Source: CBDBCU01 sp965203435
GTDB lineage: Bacteria; Chloroflexota; Dehalococcoidia; Lucifugimonadales; UBA3495
Length of the DNA stretch: 64,000 bases
NCBI GenBank assembly: GCA_965203435.1
Contig: CBDBCU010000004.1
Coordinates: forward strand, 111,241 to 175,240
Direction of reading: 5' to 3'
Each line of letters starts with the position of its first letter. Position 1 is the first letter of the stretch. The position numbers and the translations under genes were made by a program. Of this stretch, positions 16,280 through 25,140 are shown piece by piece. The notes beneath the pieces were generated by a model. The model did not search any database. It was not told the origin of the DNA and saw only the letters and a program-made list of their open reading frames with translations.

Positions 16280-17257
16280 GTGACCACTCCGCTGTTTGCC
16301 ACCTACCACCAAGCGGAAAACATCGTTACCGCAACTTTCCTGGCCGTACTTCAGCGGTTGAGCCTCGCCAACATTGACCGCATCCTGGGGGCACTCCTCG
16401 GGGACACCGGCTTTAATCTGGTAACTTTCGACAACCAGCATAGGGGAACCCAATCGGTACCGGACGCTTGGATTGGCACCGGGGCCGCCATCTGGATGGA
16501 GACCAAGATTTACCCGGATGCGGTGAACCTCCGTCAACTCAGGAATCACCGGAAAGCCCTCAAAGCGGGGGAACGGTTGCTGTTGCTTACGCCGGATGAC
16601 AACCTGCCGGCAAACTTGCCGGAGGGGGTTATCTGGTCGAACTTCGACACCTTGGCCGGCGCCGTCGAGGATATACTGAGCGACGGAGAGGAGCCGCCTT
16701 CGGAGCGGGAGGCGTTTCTGCTGCGCGAGTTCATCCGGATGCTGCGGCAAAGGGGGCTTATCGGGGCGAATAAACCCCGGGTAATGGTAATCGGCGCTAA
16801 TCGGGCCTGGCCGATGTACCAGGACCTCAGCATTTATCGGTGCAGCGTCAGCAAGCCGATGCGCGCGCTCAAGGCTACGGACTATCTGGGATTTTATGCC
16901 GGCGGCGAGATCAAACCGCGGGTGCCACGGTTCATTGCCGAAATTGAATCCATCGATCTGCGGAGCGAAGGAGAAATCGCGGCGCTGACCGACACCGCGC
17001 TCAAAGAAAGGGCTGAGGGGTTGCGGGACAAGGTCAATGAACTCCAGCAGTGGCACCATTTCGCCAACCCGCTCCGGATTATTTTCCTGAGCGGCCCGGA
17101 GGACGCGGAGACCATAAAGTTGGGAAATCCGGTCGTCAACGACAAGAAAGACAAGAACGGCAAGGCCGCGCCCTTTACCTACGGCCAACCGCGCTATGTA
17201 ACCTTGGAGTTGTTGCAAGCGGCCAGCAAGACCAGCGACCTGGAAATCTTGCCGTGA
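16280..17257 (+). CDS. PD-(D/E)XK nuclease-like protein of unknown system
   Basis: 325 residues from a GTG with GGAGG upstream. Residues 61-76 read PDAWIGTGAAIWMETK, a textbook PD-x11-ExK nuclease site (D62, E74, K76), followed by a helix with LRQLRNHRKAL that often packs on the sheet. The middle (ERLLLLTPDDNL) suits the following strand. The C-terminal half is an alpha/beta domain I do not recognise (YLGFYAGGEIKPRVPRFIAE). Such single nucleases are common in defence islands; here the neighbours are thiC and a protease-like gene. Target unknown. Confidence 0.65.
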   Translation: MTTPLFATYHQAENIVTATFLAVLQRLSLANIDRILGALLGDTGFNLVTFDNQHRGTQSVPDAWIGTGAAIWMETKIYPDAVNLRQLRNHRKALKAGERLLLLTPDDNLPANLPEGVIWSNFDTLAGAVEDILSDGEEPPSEREAFLLREFIRMLRQRGLIGANKPRVMVIGANRAWPMYQDLSIYRCSVSKPMRALKATDYLGFYAGGEIKPRVPRFIAEIESIDLRSEGEIAALTDTALKERAEGLRDKVNELQQWHHFANPLRIIFLSGPEDAETIKLGNPVVNDKKDKNGKAAPFTYGQPRYVTLELLQAASKTSDLEILP

Positions 17258-17332
17258 GTATCCGTAGCCTAAGCCCGGGGCAGCCCCGGCCGGGCGGCCC
17301 CCGCCAACAATCAGCAAAGGATTAGGAGGGCT

Positions 17333-17710
17333 ATGGGAACTTTCAGCCATCCGATCGAAGTTTTTTCCGCCGACGGCAGCCGGTCGATCACCGTCGATGC
17401 GCTGGTGGACACCGGCGCTACCTATACCGGCTTGCCCGGCGCGGTATTGCGGGAATTGGGCCTTGCGCCGGCGCGGAAAATCCCCGCCCGGTTGCCGGAT
17501 GGCAGCGTAGTCGAGGAGGAAATCGGCGAAGTCCGCGTGCGGCTGCAAGGGATTGAGCTGACCACTATCGTGGTTTTCGACGCCGCCGAGATGCCGGCCC
17601 GGTTGGGCGCTTATACGCTGACCGGCGCGCTGTTGGCGGTTGACCCGGTCGGGCAAAGGCTGATACCGGCCCTAGTCCGGCGGCCAAGCCGCATGGAATT
17701 GGCGGCGTAG
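17333..17710 (+). CDS. Retropepsin-like aspartic protease family protein
   Basis: 125 residues, AGGAGG before the ATG. The single catalytic triad ALVDTGATYTGLP near residue 21 is the (D)TG(A/S) signature of clan AA, and the later LTGALLAVDPVGQRLIP matches the second conserved block. Such short bacterial proteins act as dimers; many are of unknown substrate. It lies 76 bp after the PD-(D/E)XK gene on the same strand. Confidence 0.8.
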   Translation: MGTFSHPIEVFSADGSRSITVDALVDTGATYTGLPGAVLRELGLAPARKIPARLPDGSVVEEEIGEVRVRLQGIELTTIVVFDAAEMPARLGAYTLTGALLAVDPVGQRLIPALVRRPSRMELAA

Positions 17711-17773
17711 CGTCCCGGCGGCGGTCGCGCCCGGCGGCAGGAAACTCAGCGGATAAACCGGGAGGTTTAATCA

Positions 17774-18853
17774 ATGGAAAAACAGGATTTGGGCGTGGCG
17801 GTGGTCGGTTCCGGGCGCATTGGCACTTTGCGGGCTAATATGGCGTCCCGCCATCCCTCGGTGCGCTTTCTGGCCGTTTCCGATATTGACCCGGAACGGG
17901 CCGGGCTGCTGGGCCAGCAGGTCGGGGCCGACTTTACTTCCAGCGACAACTACCGCATCATCGCCCACCCGGAAGTCAACGCCGTGGTGGTGTCCACGCC
18001 GGAGCATGAACATCTGGAGCCGATTTTGCAGGCTCTGGAGTTGGGCAAGCCGGTTTTTGTGGAGAAACCGCTGGCTTTGACTCTGGAGGACACCGATACC
18101 ATTGTGGCGGCGGTCGAGCGTACCGGCGTAGAACTGCGGATTGGCTATTCCCGCCGCCACGACCGGCGCTGGATGCTGGCCAAGGAACAGATTGCCCAGG
18201 GCCGGCTGGGTAGCATTATCGGCATCCAATCCCGGGTCTATAATTCCCGGGCCCACATGATGGAAATCCTCAAGCGTTCTCCGGAAGCCACTCCGGTGCT
18301 GGACGCTTTGACCTACTATGTGGATATGGCCTGCTGGTATCTGGAGGGCATTAGGCCGGTGGAGGTTGTCGCCCGCGGCAACTATCGCCTTTACAAGGAA
18401 ATGGGCCACGACATCCACGATGTAACCTGGGCGGTCATTACCTTTGAGGACGGCTGTCTGGTCAACCTGGGCATCTGCTACGCTTTGCCGGCCAAATACC
18501 CGACTTATGGGCAGAGCGCCCGCTTTGAGGTGCTGGGCGCGGACGGGGTTATCATCCTGGATATGGACAACAAGGATAGTTTCCTGTTCACCGACCGCGG
18601 CGTCCCCCATGCCTATGTTCCCGACCACTATGTGGATGCCCTGTTTATGCAGAGCAATTCCTCCGGGGACTGGGCTAGGGGCGAATACTGGGGGCCGATT
18701 GCCAACGAAACCCGTTCCTGGCTGGATCATCTGGCCGCCGGCACCCCCTGCTCCCACACCACGGCCCGGGAAGGCCGCCGCACCGTCGAGGTAACGCTGG
18801 CGATTGAGGCGGCCGCCCGCAGCGGCCAGCCGGTAGCTATTTCGGATAGGTAG
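17774..18853 (+). CDS. Gfo/Idh/MocA family NAD(P)-dependent oxidoreductase
   Basis: 359 residues, GGGAGG before the ATG. An N-terminal Rossmann fold (VAVVGSGRIGTLRANMASRH) and the hallmark EKPLAL (near residue 97) are followed by an alpha/beta domain with DALTYYVDMACWYL supplying the catalytic His/Asp region. Resembles myo-inositol 2-dehydrogenases, but substrate is undetermined. Standing alone. Confidence 0.92.
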   Translation: MEKQDLGVAVVGSGRIGTLRANMASRHPSVRFLAVSDIDPERAGLLGQQVGADFTSSDNYRIIAHPEVNAVVVSTPEHEHLEPILQALELGKPVFVEKPLALTLEDTDTIVAAVERTGVELRIGYSRRHDRRWMLAKEQIAQGRLGSIIGIQSRVYNSRAHMMEILKRSPEATPVLDALTYYVDMACWYLEGIRPVEVVARGNYRLYKEMGHDIHDVTWAVITFEDGCLVNLGICYALPAKYPTYGQSARFEVLGADGVIILDMDNKDSFLFTDRGVPHAYVPDHYVDALFMQSNSSGDWARGEYWGPIANETRSWLDHLAAGTPCSHTTAREGRRTVEVTLAIEAAARSGQPVAISDR

Positions 18854-18879
18854 GGTTGGGGGGGCGGCCCTTTCCCGCC

Positions 18880-19500
18880 ATCCTTCAACAAGTTCAGGAT
18901 GAGCGGAAAAAGGGCGGCCAGCCGGTAGCTATTTCCGATAGGTAGGTTTTGGGGATGCCCTATCCCGCCCACCCTTCAACAAGTTCAGGATGAGCGGAAA
19001 AGGGCCACCAGCCGGATAAGCGGGAAACGGCCGCCGGTATCGGAAAATGGCAGTCAGCAACAAGAACCGGATCCATTTTCCGCTCATCCTGAACTTGTTG
19101 AAGGATGGAGGGTCATCAGCAACCGGATCCGGTTTCCGCTCATCCTGAACTTGTTGAAGGATGGAGGGTCATCAGCAACCGGATCCAGTTTCCGCTCATC
19201 CTGAACTTGTTGAAGGATGGAGGGTCATCAGCAACCGGATCCAGTTTCCGCTCATCCTGAACTTGTTGAAGGATGGAGGGTCATCAGCAACCGGATCCAG
19301 TTTCCGCTCATCCTGAACTTGTTGAAGGATGGAGGGTCATCAGCAACCGGCGCCGGTTTCCGCTCATCCTGAACTTGTTGAAGGATGGAGGGTCATCAGC
19401 AACCGGATCCAGTTTCCGCTCATCCTGAACTTGTTGAAGGATGGAGGGTCATCAGCAACCGGATCCAGTTTCCGCTCATCCTGAACTTGTTGAAGGATGG
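18880..19500. repeat. REP cluster with an eight-copy 56-bp tandem array
   Basis: Two single REPs (about 18880-18905, 18967-18994) precede an exact array: CGCTCATCCTGAACTTGTTG begins at 19081, 19137, 19193, 19249, 19305, 19361, 19417 and 19473. Each unit ends in AGGATGGAGGGTCATCAGC and AACCGGATCCAG; the fifth has a CGCC in place of ATCC. No gene in the interval. Confidence 0.95.
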
Positions 19501-19592
19501 GGAAAGCCGTCATCCTTGAATAACTCATCCCATCCCTTTATTATCAGACCGGGACAAATGGCCCCAACCTTTCCCCAAACCGAGGCGCTGCT

Positions 19593-20297
19593 ATGACCAC
19601 CCAAATAAAGCCCCCGGAACCGGCGGCCCTTCCCGTACATCCTGAACCGGTTGCCGGATGGCAAGGGCCGCCGGCAGCGGCCGCCGTTGCGCCGCCGGAA
19701 TCGCCGCTGCCCGCCCGGGAGAAGCGCAAGTTCACGGTAGCCGAATACTACCGGATGGCCGAAGTCGGTATCCTGCACCACACCGAGCGGGTGGAACTTA
19801 TCGAGGGAGTGATTGTCACTATGCCGCCCATTGGCCTGCGCCATGCCGCCAGCGTGGACATTTCCAACGAGGTCTTGGCCCAACGGGCTCCGGGCCGGTT
19901 CATCCTCCGCATCCAGAATCCCCTCCGCCTCAGCGAAACTATGGAACTGGTGCCGGATGTAATGCTGCTGCGCCGCCGGGCCGATTACTACGCTACGGCC
20001 GCGCCCGGCCCGGCCGATGCCTTGCTGGTTATGGAAGTGTCCGACAGTTCCCTGGCCTATGACCGGGAAGTCAAAATCCCCCTCTACGCGCGAGCCGGCA
20101 TACCGCAAACCCTGATTAAGAACCTGCCGGGGGATTGCATCGAAAGTTTTGACCAGCCGGGGCCAGAGGGTTACGCCCGCCATATCATCTACCGGCGGGG
20201 GGACAAAATTCGGCTGACATCCCTGCCCGATTTGGAACTGGCGGTAGCGGATTTGCTGCCGCCTCAAATTGCGAAAACGCCGGATACGGCGGCCTGA
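19593..20297 (+). CDS. Uma2 family PD-(D/E)XK protein, copy 1
   Basis: 234 residues. After a Pro-rich N-terminal tail, the Uma2 (DUF820) fold shows KFTVAEYYRMAEVGILHHTE, VELIEGVIVTM, PDVMLL, then VMEVSDSSLAYDREVK with the acidic and Lys residues of the nuclease-like site, and GDKIRLTSLPDLELAVADLL at the end. Uma2 proteins are hugely expanded in cyanobacteria and Chloroflexota; function unproven. The next gene is a diverged tandem duplicate sharing its 5' leader. Confidence 0.9.
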   Translation: MTTQIKPPEPAALPVHPEPVAGWQGPPAAAAVAPPESPLPAREKRKFTVAEYYRMAEVGILHHTERVELIEGVIVTMPPIGLRHAASVDISNEVLAQRAPGRFILRIQNPLRLSETMELVPDVMLLRRRADYYATAAPGPADALLVMEVSDSSLAYDREVKIPLYARAGIPQTLIKNLPGDCIESFDQPGPEGYARHIIYRRGDKIRLTSLPDLELAVADLLPPQIAKTPDTAA

Positions 20298-20371
20298 TTG
20301 GGGGCGGGCCGGTTTATAGCCCCAAGAAACCCGGGAAATCCCTAATCCTTTCCTCAAACCGAGGCGCTGCT

Positions 20372-21076
20372 ATGACCACACAAATAAAGCCCCCGGAACC
20401 GGCCACCCTTCCCGTACATCCTGAACCGGTTGCCGCCCGGCAAGAGCCGCCGGAATCGGCCGCCGTTACGCCGCCGGAATCGCCGCCGCCCGTCCGGGAG
20501 AAGCGCAAGTTCACGGTAGCCGAATACTACCGGATGGCCGAGGTGGGCGTCCTGGATCCCGACGAGCGGGTGGAACTGCTCGACGGGGAGATTATCGTTA
20601 TGGCGCCCATTGGAATACCCCACGCTACCGGCGTACGCCGAATGGAAAGAGTCCTGCACCAAGCGTTGGGGGCGGCGGCGGCCATCAGCGTCCAGAACCC
20701 TATTCGCTTGGACGACCACTCGGAGCCGGAGCCGGATATTGCCCTCCTGCGGTTTCGCGAGGATGACTATGCCATCGCCCATCCCGGCCCGGCGGATACC
20801 TTGGTGGTAGTGGAAGTTTCCGACAGCACTTTGGATTTTGACCGGGAGGTGAAATCCAAACGCTACGCGGCAGCCGGAATCCCGGAAATGTGGGTGATGA
20901 ATCTGCCGGGGGACTGCATTGACCGGCTGGATCAGCCGGGGCCAGCCGGCTATGCCCGGCACACCATCTTTCGCCGGGGCGATAAAATCAGCCCGGCCGC
21001 CCTGCCGGATTTGGAATTGGCGGTAGCGGATTTGCTGCCGCCACGGCCGGATGAATTGCCATCCCCGGCGGCCTGA
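20372..21076 (+). CDS. Uma2 family PD-(D/E)XK protein, copy 2
   Basis: 234 residues, 74 bp after copy 1. The first 60 codons and the leader (AAACCGAGGCGCTGCTATGA) are almost the same as copy 1; the middle diverges (DLEFALLR-type block is EPDIALLRFREDDYAI). Catalytic-region motif VVVEVSDSTLDFDREVKSK is intact. A tandem duplication in which the N-termini are conserved. Confidence 0.9.
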   Translation: MTTQIKPPEPATLPVHPEPVAARQEPPESAAVTPPESPPPVREKRKFTVAEYYRMAEVGVLDPDERVELLDGEIIVMAPIGIPHATGVRRMERVLHQALGAAAAISVQNPIRLDDHSEPEPDIALLRFREDDYAIAHPGPADTLVVVEVSDSTLDFDREVKSKRYAAAGIPEMWVMNLPGDCIDRLDQPGPAGYARHTIFRRGDKISPAALPDLELAVADLLPPRPDELPSPAA

Positions 21077-21107
21077 GTTGGGCCGGGCGGATTATGCCTA
21101 AAGAATG

Positions 21108-21136
21108 GGGGCGGGTCGCAAAACCCGCCCCTATTT
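21108..21136. terminator. Bidirectional terminator between convergent genes
   Basis: Stem GGGGCGGGT / ACCCGCCCC with loop CGCAAA, followed by TATTT on the plus strand. It lies between the second Uma2 gene (plus) and the metallo-hydrolase (minus). Confidence 0.65.
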
Positions 21137-21166
21137 CTGAGGCCATCGTATAGCCGGGGCAATGCC

Positions 21167-21940
21167 TTACCCCAGCCGTTCCAGGGTCTGATCCTCGATG
21201 CCGGGCATAATCCAGACCGGGCGGGACGGGTTGTCGATGGTCAAGTCCGGGTCGTTCAAGTCCAGGCCGGATACGGTCATCGGGGCCGTTTCCACATACT
21301 CGATCTCGCCGTCCACAATGCGGAAGGGCCGGTCGTGGCCGGGATAAATCAGCTCGGCCTGCGCCACAATGCGGTCAATGCTTTGGGTAGCCTCTTTTTC
21401 GTTCCAGAACACCAGGGGATTGCGGCGGGTCAGGGCTACGGCGGAATAGTGCAGCACATCCCCGGTAACGGCGCACAACCCCCGGGGCGTTTCCACCAGC
21501 ACCGATATGCTGCCGGGGGAATGGCCCGGCGTGTGCATTATCGTAACTCCCGGCTCGATAATGTGGCCCTCCTCGACTTCCTCGACTTTGTCCTGGAACT
21601 CGATCATCGCTCCCGACCAGGCCGGCGTGGCCCAATCGTTGCGGTGCGGTTTGTGGGCATACTTCCGCTCCCAGGGATGCACCAGCATCGGGGCGTGTTG
21701 GAACAGGTCATAGTTCTGGCTGTGATCCCAATGGGCGTGGCTCATCACCGTCAGGTCAATATCCTCCGGGGTCAGGCCGCGGGCGGCCAGGGCGCTTTCC
21801 AGGGCGGTGCGGCGGCCCACATGACCCACATCCACCAGGATGCGCTTTTCGCCCTCAATCAGCAGGACGGAGCAAAAGCCGACCACGCCCACATCGGTGC
21901 GGATAGGGCTTCCGTGCAGCAATACGCTGAGTTCCGGCAT
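21167..21940 (-). CDS. MBL-fold metallo-hydrolase
   Basis: 257 residues, GAGGAGA before the ATG. The metal site is an HxHxDH motif in VMSHAHWDH (residues near 88), with MHTPGHSPGSISVLV carrying the next His, a GDVLHY Asp, and a late YPGHDRPF His. This is the AHL-lactonase-like arrangement; substrate unknown. A promoter TTGACA (21997-22002) / TACACT (21973-21978) with 18-bp spacing lies upstream. Confidence 0.9.
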   Translation of the reverse strand: MPELSVLLHGSPIRTDVGVVGFCSVLLIEGEKRILVDVGHVGRRTALESALAARGLTPEDIDLTVMSHAHWDHSQNYDLFQHAPMLVHPWERKYAHKPHRNDWATPAWSGAMIEFQDKVEEVEEGHIIEPGVTIMHTPGHSPGSISVLVETPRGLCAVTGDVLHYSAVALTRRNPLVFWNEKEATQSIDRIVAQAELIYPGHDRPFRIVDGEIEYVETAPMTVSGLDLNDPDLTIDNPSRPVWIMPGIEDQTLERLG

Positions 21941-22020
21941 CGTCTTATCTCCTCAGTCTCAAATGGGGCTTGAGTGTAAAGGCCGGGATAGGGGGTTGTC
22001 AAATGGATGGGGATGTTCGC

Positions 22021-22296
22021 TCAGCCGGATTTCGTGGATGCTTTGGTAGTGGTCCCAGGAGTTCCAGGCGTGGGGGTCTTGGCGCGGAGCAATTTCACCT
22101 CTTGATAGGCGCAGTACCATTCCAACACCTCGGCCGTCGGCTTGATGGCGTCCAGGGACAGCAGGGTTGCCATCTTTTCGCTGGACATCTCGTAGCGCAC
22201 CTCGTAGGTGTGCAGCTCGCTCTCCCTTTCCGCGAGCATCTGCGCGTGGGGGATGACCCGCACCGGTATTTTCTGCCGGGGTTTGGTGGTCGCCAT
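22021..22296 (-). CDS. Unknown 91-residue protein
   Basis: Start ATG at 22296 with GGGAGGATT upstream. The sequence begins MATTKPRQKIPVRVIPHAQM, has a charged helical middle (LAERESELHTYEVRYEMSSE) and ends in a Thr/Pro/Ser-rich tail (KTPTPGTPGTTTKAS). No family recognised; small, soluble and probably regulatory or antitoxin-like, with no toxin neighbour. It has a near-perfect promoter: TTGACA (22384-22389), 17 bp, TATAAT (22361-22366). Confidence 0.6.
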   Translation of the reverse strand: MATTKPRQKIPVRVIPHAQMLAERESELHTYEVRYEMSSEKMATLLSLDAIKPTAEVLEWYCAYQEVKLLRAKTPTPGTPGTTTKASTKSG

Positions 22297-22360
22297 AAAT
22301 CCTCCCGATTTTGCCCGCAAGGTTTCGGCAAAGGCTGTCCTATCCCTGCTGGGGCGGCTT

Positions 22361-22389
22361 ATTATAGCGCCGGCAGAATGGGATGTCAA
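22361..22389 (-). promoter_or_regulatory. Consensus sigma70 promoter of the 91-residue gene
   Basis: Minus strand TTGACA (22384-22389), 17-bp spacer, TATAAT (22361-22366). Both hexamers are exact consensus, implying strong expression of a gene that has no recognised role. Confidence 0.8.
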
Positions 22390-22399
22390 ACCGCACCCT

Positions 22400-22507
22400 T
22401 ACCGTCATTCCCGCGCAGGCGGGAATCCAGGCCGGCACTGTCCTAAAGATAGATCGGCAACTACCAATCGGGTATTTCTGGATTCCCGCTTACGCGGGAA
22501 TGACGGT
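22400..22507. repeat. ATTCCC/GGGAAT MITE
   Basis: One full element with arms ACCGTCATTCCCGCGCAGGC and CGCTTACGCGGGAATGACGGT, interior unlike the common one. It separates the 91-residue gene from the FIST gene. Confidence 0.85.
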
Positions 22508-22552
22508 GGGGGGCGGCAGGAAGGACGTTTGCTATATGCGATAGCCCGGCCC

Positions 22553-23737
22553 TCAGTAGCGGGGGCGGAAAATGCCGAAGGAGCTGGTGTAGCCGTGCAG
22601 AAAGGTTACGCCGCTGACCGGGCCGATTTCTCCGTTGCAGAAAAAGCCGCCCAACGGCGTCGGCCCCAACTTGTCCCGGAACAGGTCAGTGTCGTGGTTG
22701 GGCCGGCCGTAAAGATACTGCCCCCGGCCCAGGCAGGAAAAGAGCAGCGCGCCGTGAATGGGATTTTCCCGATTGTCCCCGGCGTAGCGTTCCAGAGCCA
22801 CCGTCAAATCCTCGGCCGAAGTTTCGGCGTCCCGCAGATGAAACTGCACCAGCTGCCCCTCTTTCAGCATTTCCCCAATCGCCAAAGCACCGCTGCGGTC
22901 ATCCATTCCCATCACATTGCGGATTAGAAAATCCCCCTGCTGCGGGGCGTCCACCAGTTCGTCCATCACCACGCCCAGGAACAGGGAATGCCGCATCAAA
23001 TCCTGATCCCGGGGACTGAGGGTAGGGAACATTCCCCGCAGGATGGTCAAAGGCGTTTCCCCGTCCAGCCCCTCCAGCATATTGCGGCGGCTCTGGGTAA
23101 TCCGCATCGCCCGGCCGATGGGACGGCAGCCTTGGGCCACCACCGTATCCACGATGATATTGCCGTACATTGCCACGCCGACGGCGCCGGAGGGATAGGC
23201 CCGGTCGCCCAGGAACATCGCATTGCCGCCGGGTTCCTGGCCGCCGCTGGCTAATCCGCCGATTTTGGCGGCGGCGCTGTAGGCAAAATCCAGCCCCATT
23301 ATCAGGTTCTGGGCCGGAAAGGAAAAGGGATCGGCCAGCAGGATAAACTGGGGATTGGCGGCGGCGTTGACGCCCAGCAGTTCCTCCCAAGATTGCGGCC
23401 CGGCGTCCAGGTCGGGCAGGCGATTGCCCTCCAGATGAAAGGGAGTCAGAGTTACTTCCGGCAGGATGGCGGCGGTGATGGACAGGGCCGGCCGCTGTTC
23501 CACTTCCTGCCCGTTGCCGATAATGCCGCCGCCGGAGCAGCCCAGCAGCAACGGCCGGCCCAGGGCCTCCCGTACCAAGCCGGGCAGGGCGGCGTAGTTA
23601 TCCCGGTAATGCGGGGAAACAAAGGCCACGGCCAGATCGGGAGCCGCGCCGTTCAGTTGCCGCTGGATAGCGGCGGCGCCTTCGGCCACGGCCGGCTCCA
23701 GGGCAGGCTGTTCGGAAATAGCGGAGGCCCACTGCAT
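22553..23737 (-). CDS. FIST domain sensory protein
   Basis: 394 residues from ATG at 23737 (GAGGTG upstream); two longer starts lack a ribosome site. Residues 1-220 match the FIST N-domain (AISEQ, then AVAFVSPHYRDNY, LLGCSGGGIIGNG), residues 235-375 the FIST C-domain (a FLGVVMDELVDA segment). FIST proteins are small-ligand sensors often attached to signalling domains, but none is fused here. Ligand unknown. Confidence 0.88.
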   Translation of the reverse strand: MQWASAISEQPALEPAVAEGAAAIQRQLNGAAPDLAVAFVSPHYRDNYAALPGLVREALGRPLLLGCSGGGIIGNGQEVEQRPALSITAAILPEVTLTPFHLEGNRLPDLDAGPQSWEELLGVNAAANPQFILLADPFSFPAQNLIMGLDFAYSAAAKIGGLASGGQEPGGNAMFLGDRAYPSGAVGVAMYGNIIVDTVVAQGCRPIGRAMRITQSRRNMLEGLDGETPLTILRGMFPTLSPRDQDLMRHSLFLGVVMDELVDAPQQGDFLIRNVMGMDDRSGALAIGEMLKEGQLVQFHLRDAETSAEDLTVALERYAGDNRENPIHGALLFSCLGRGQYLYGRPNHDTDLFRDKLGPTPLGGFFCNGEIGPVSGVTFLHGYTSSFGIFRPRY

Positions 23738-23886
23738 CGCTGACACCTCGCAATTTAATGCAAACATCGGTTTAACAGGATTCAGTGTACCACATTTCCC
23801 AAACCCTTGCGCCGCCAATTCGGGATTAGGCAACACCTATATTTACCGGGCAATCGCATATAGAACCGTCAATCCCATCACCTCTC

Positions 23887-23989
23887 TACCGTCATTCCCG
23901 CGCAAGCGGGAATCCCGAACGGTACTGCGTCAGACAAGCCGGCTTATGGCAGGCATTTCGGGATTCCCGCTTACGTGGGAATGACGGTA
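23887..23989. repeat. ATTCCC/GGGAAT MITE
   Basis: Full element with the typical interior start GAACGGTACTGC. It lies in the gap between FIST and the first higBA locus; nothing else is seen there. Confidence 0.85.
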
Positions 23990-24011
23990 GTGGGGCGGTC
24001 GAGGGGCGGGT

Positions 24012-24386
24012 TCACGAAACCGCCGGCGCCCCTTGCGGCAGCAAGTCCAGGATGTCAATATCCAAGCGGTCATAGAGGGCTTGGGCCATCGCCGGGGTGA
24101 TTTCCTGCTGGCCGGCCAATACCGCCGCCGCCCCTTCCCGGCCGCCCAGGCAAGGGGCCAAGTCGTCCAGGGTCAAATGCCACTGATCCACCCAGAACTC
24201 CAGCGCCCCCAGCGGCGTCGGGTCGGACATCGGATAGTGGATGTCCTCGTACGCCTCGACCAGGTCGCAAAGCAGTTCGTACTCGGCGCACTCCGGCGCG
24301 CCGGGGGCGGGATTGAAAATTTCCCCCAGCCGATGCAAAGCCCGCCGGTACTCTGCCTCGGTCTGGAGCGGCTGTAGGTCGGCCAT
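24012..24386 (-). CDS. higA: HigA-type antitoxin, copy 1
   Basis: 124 residues, GGAGG before the ATG, 2 bases after the higB stop. The C-terminal helix-turn-helix region is recognisable by GALEFWVDQWHLTLDDLAPC, then LGGREGAAAVLAGQQEITPA and MAQALYDRLDI, as in HigA antitoxins. It would neutralise HigB and repress the operon. The toxin-first order is typical of higBA. Confidence 0.85.
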   Translation of the reverse strand: MADLQPLQTEAEYRRALHRLGEIFNPAPGAPECAEYELLCDLVEAYEDIHYPMSDPTPLGALEFWVDQWHLTLDDLAPCLGGREGAAAVLAGQQEITPAMAQALYDRLDIDILDLLPQGAPAVS

Positions 24387-24388
24387 AG

Positions 24389-24682
24389 CTAAACCTCCGC
24401 GGCGTTAATGCGGTTGTACCGGGCGTGGGTGCCGATGAAACGGATATAAACCCGCCCCCGGTAATAGTCCACTTGCGTTACCAAGCGGTAAGCGTTGCCC
24501 TTGATGTTAAAGACCACCCGGTCGCTGCCGACAAAGCTGGCGTCAGCATAGCGGGATCGGATGTCGGCCGGCCGGCGCCAGTTGGCCCGCCGCGTCACCC
24601 GATACCATTCATCCAGAGCGGATTGGGCTTCCCGATGCTGTTCCCAAAAGTCCCGCAGCGTTCCTTTGGAAAAGACGCGCAT
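24389..24682 (-). CDS. higB: HigB-type mRNA interferase toxin, copy 1
   Basis: 97 residues, the usual length. RFSKGTLRDFWEQH-like N-terminus and ALDEWYRVTRRANWRRPADI, with FNIKGNAYRLV, VYIRFIGTHARYNRI at the C-terminus as in the HigB_toxin family. These toxins cleave mRNA on the ribosome. Followed by HigA. Confidence 0.9.
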   Translation of the reverse strand: MRVFSKGTLRDFWEQHREAQSALDEWYRVTRRANWRRPADIRSRYADASFVGSDRVVFNIKGNAYRLVTQVDYYRGRVYIRFIGTHARYNRINAAEV

Positions 24683-24757
24683 CCGCCGTTTGCCCCCCCA
24701 TCGGTAAAAGTTGCCGCCGTTGATTATACACCCTAAGCGCGGCGGCAGTCGCAGCGT

Positions 24758-25135
24758 TCACAAGACAGCTTTGGATTCCTGCGGCAGCAAGTCCAGGATG
24801 TCAATATCCAAGCGGTCATACAGGGCTTGGGCCATAGCCGGGGTGATTTCCTGCTGGCCGGCCAATACCGCCGCCGCCAATTCCCGGCTGCCCACGCAAG
24901 GGGCCAAGTCGTCCAGGGTCAGGTTGGCCTGATCCATCCGAAACTCAATGGCGCCGACCGGGGTAGGGTCCTTCATCGGACAGTGGATAGCATCGTAAGC
25001 CTCGACCAAGGCGGCCAAGGCTTCGAATTCGTCCCCCTCCGGAGTGCCGGGTTCGGAATGGAAAAGCTCCCAAATCCGCTCAGCGGCCTGCCAGTATTCC
25101 TCCTCGGTGAGGATGGTCTGCTGCTCCGTTGCCAT
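24758..25135 (-). CDS. higA: HigA-type antitoxin, copy 2 (toxin broken)
   Basis: 125 residues, paralogue of the 24012 gene (shared DPTPVGAIEFRMDQANLTLD and EITPAMAQALYDRLDIDILD). The upstream higB copy is truncated at 25141-25287, so this antitoxin is orphaned. It still has GGAGG before the ATG and may persist as a free antitoxin able to neutralise or regulate the intact locus next to it. Confidence 0.85.
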   Translation of the reverse strand: MATEQQTILTEEEYWQAAERIWELFHSEPGTPEGDEFEALAALVEAYDAIHCPMKDPTPVGAIEFRMDQANLTLDDLAPCVGSRELAAAVLAGQQEITPAMAQALYDRLDIDILDLLPQESKAVL

Positions 25136-25140
25136 GGCCC

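Noticed and set aside
19081..19500. Regularly spaced repeats resembling a CRISPR array
   Set aside because: The whole 56-bp unit repeats, including the would-be spacers, and no cas genes are nearby. It is a tandem REP array.
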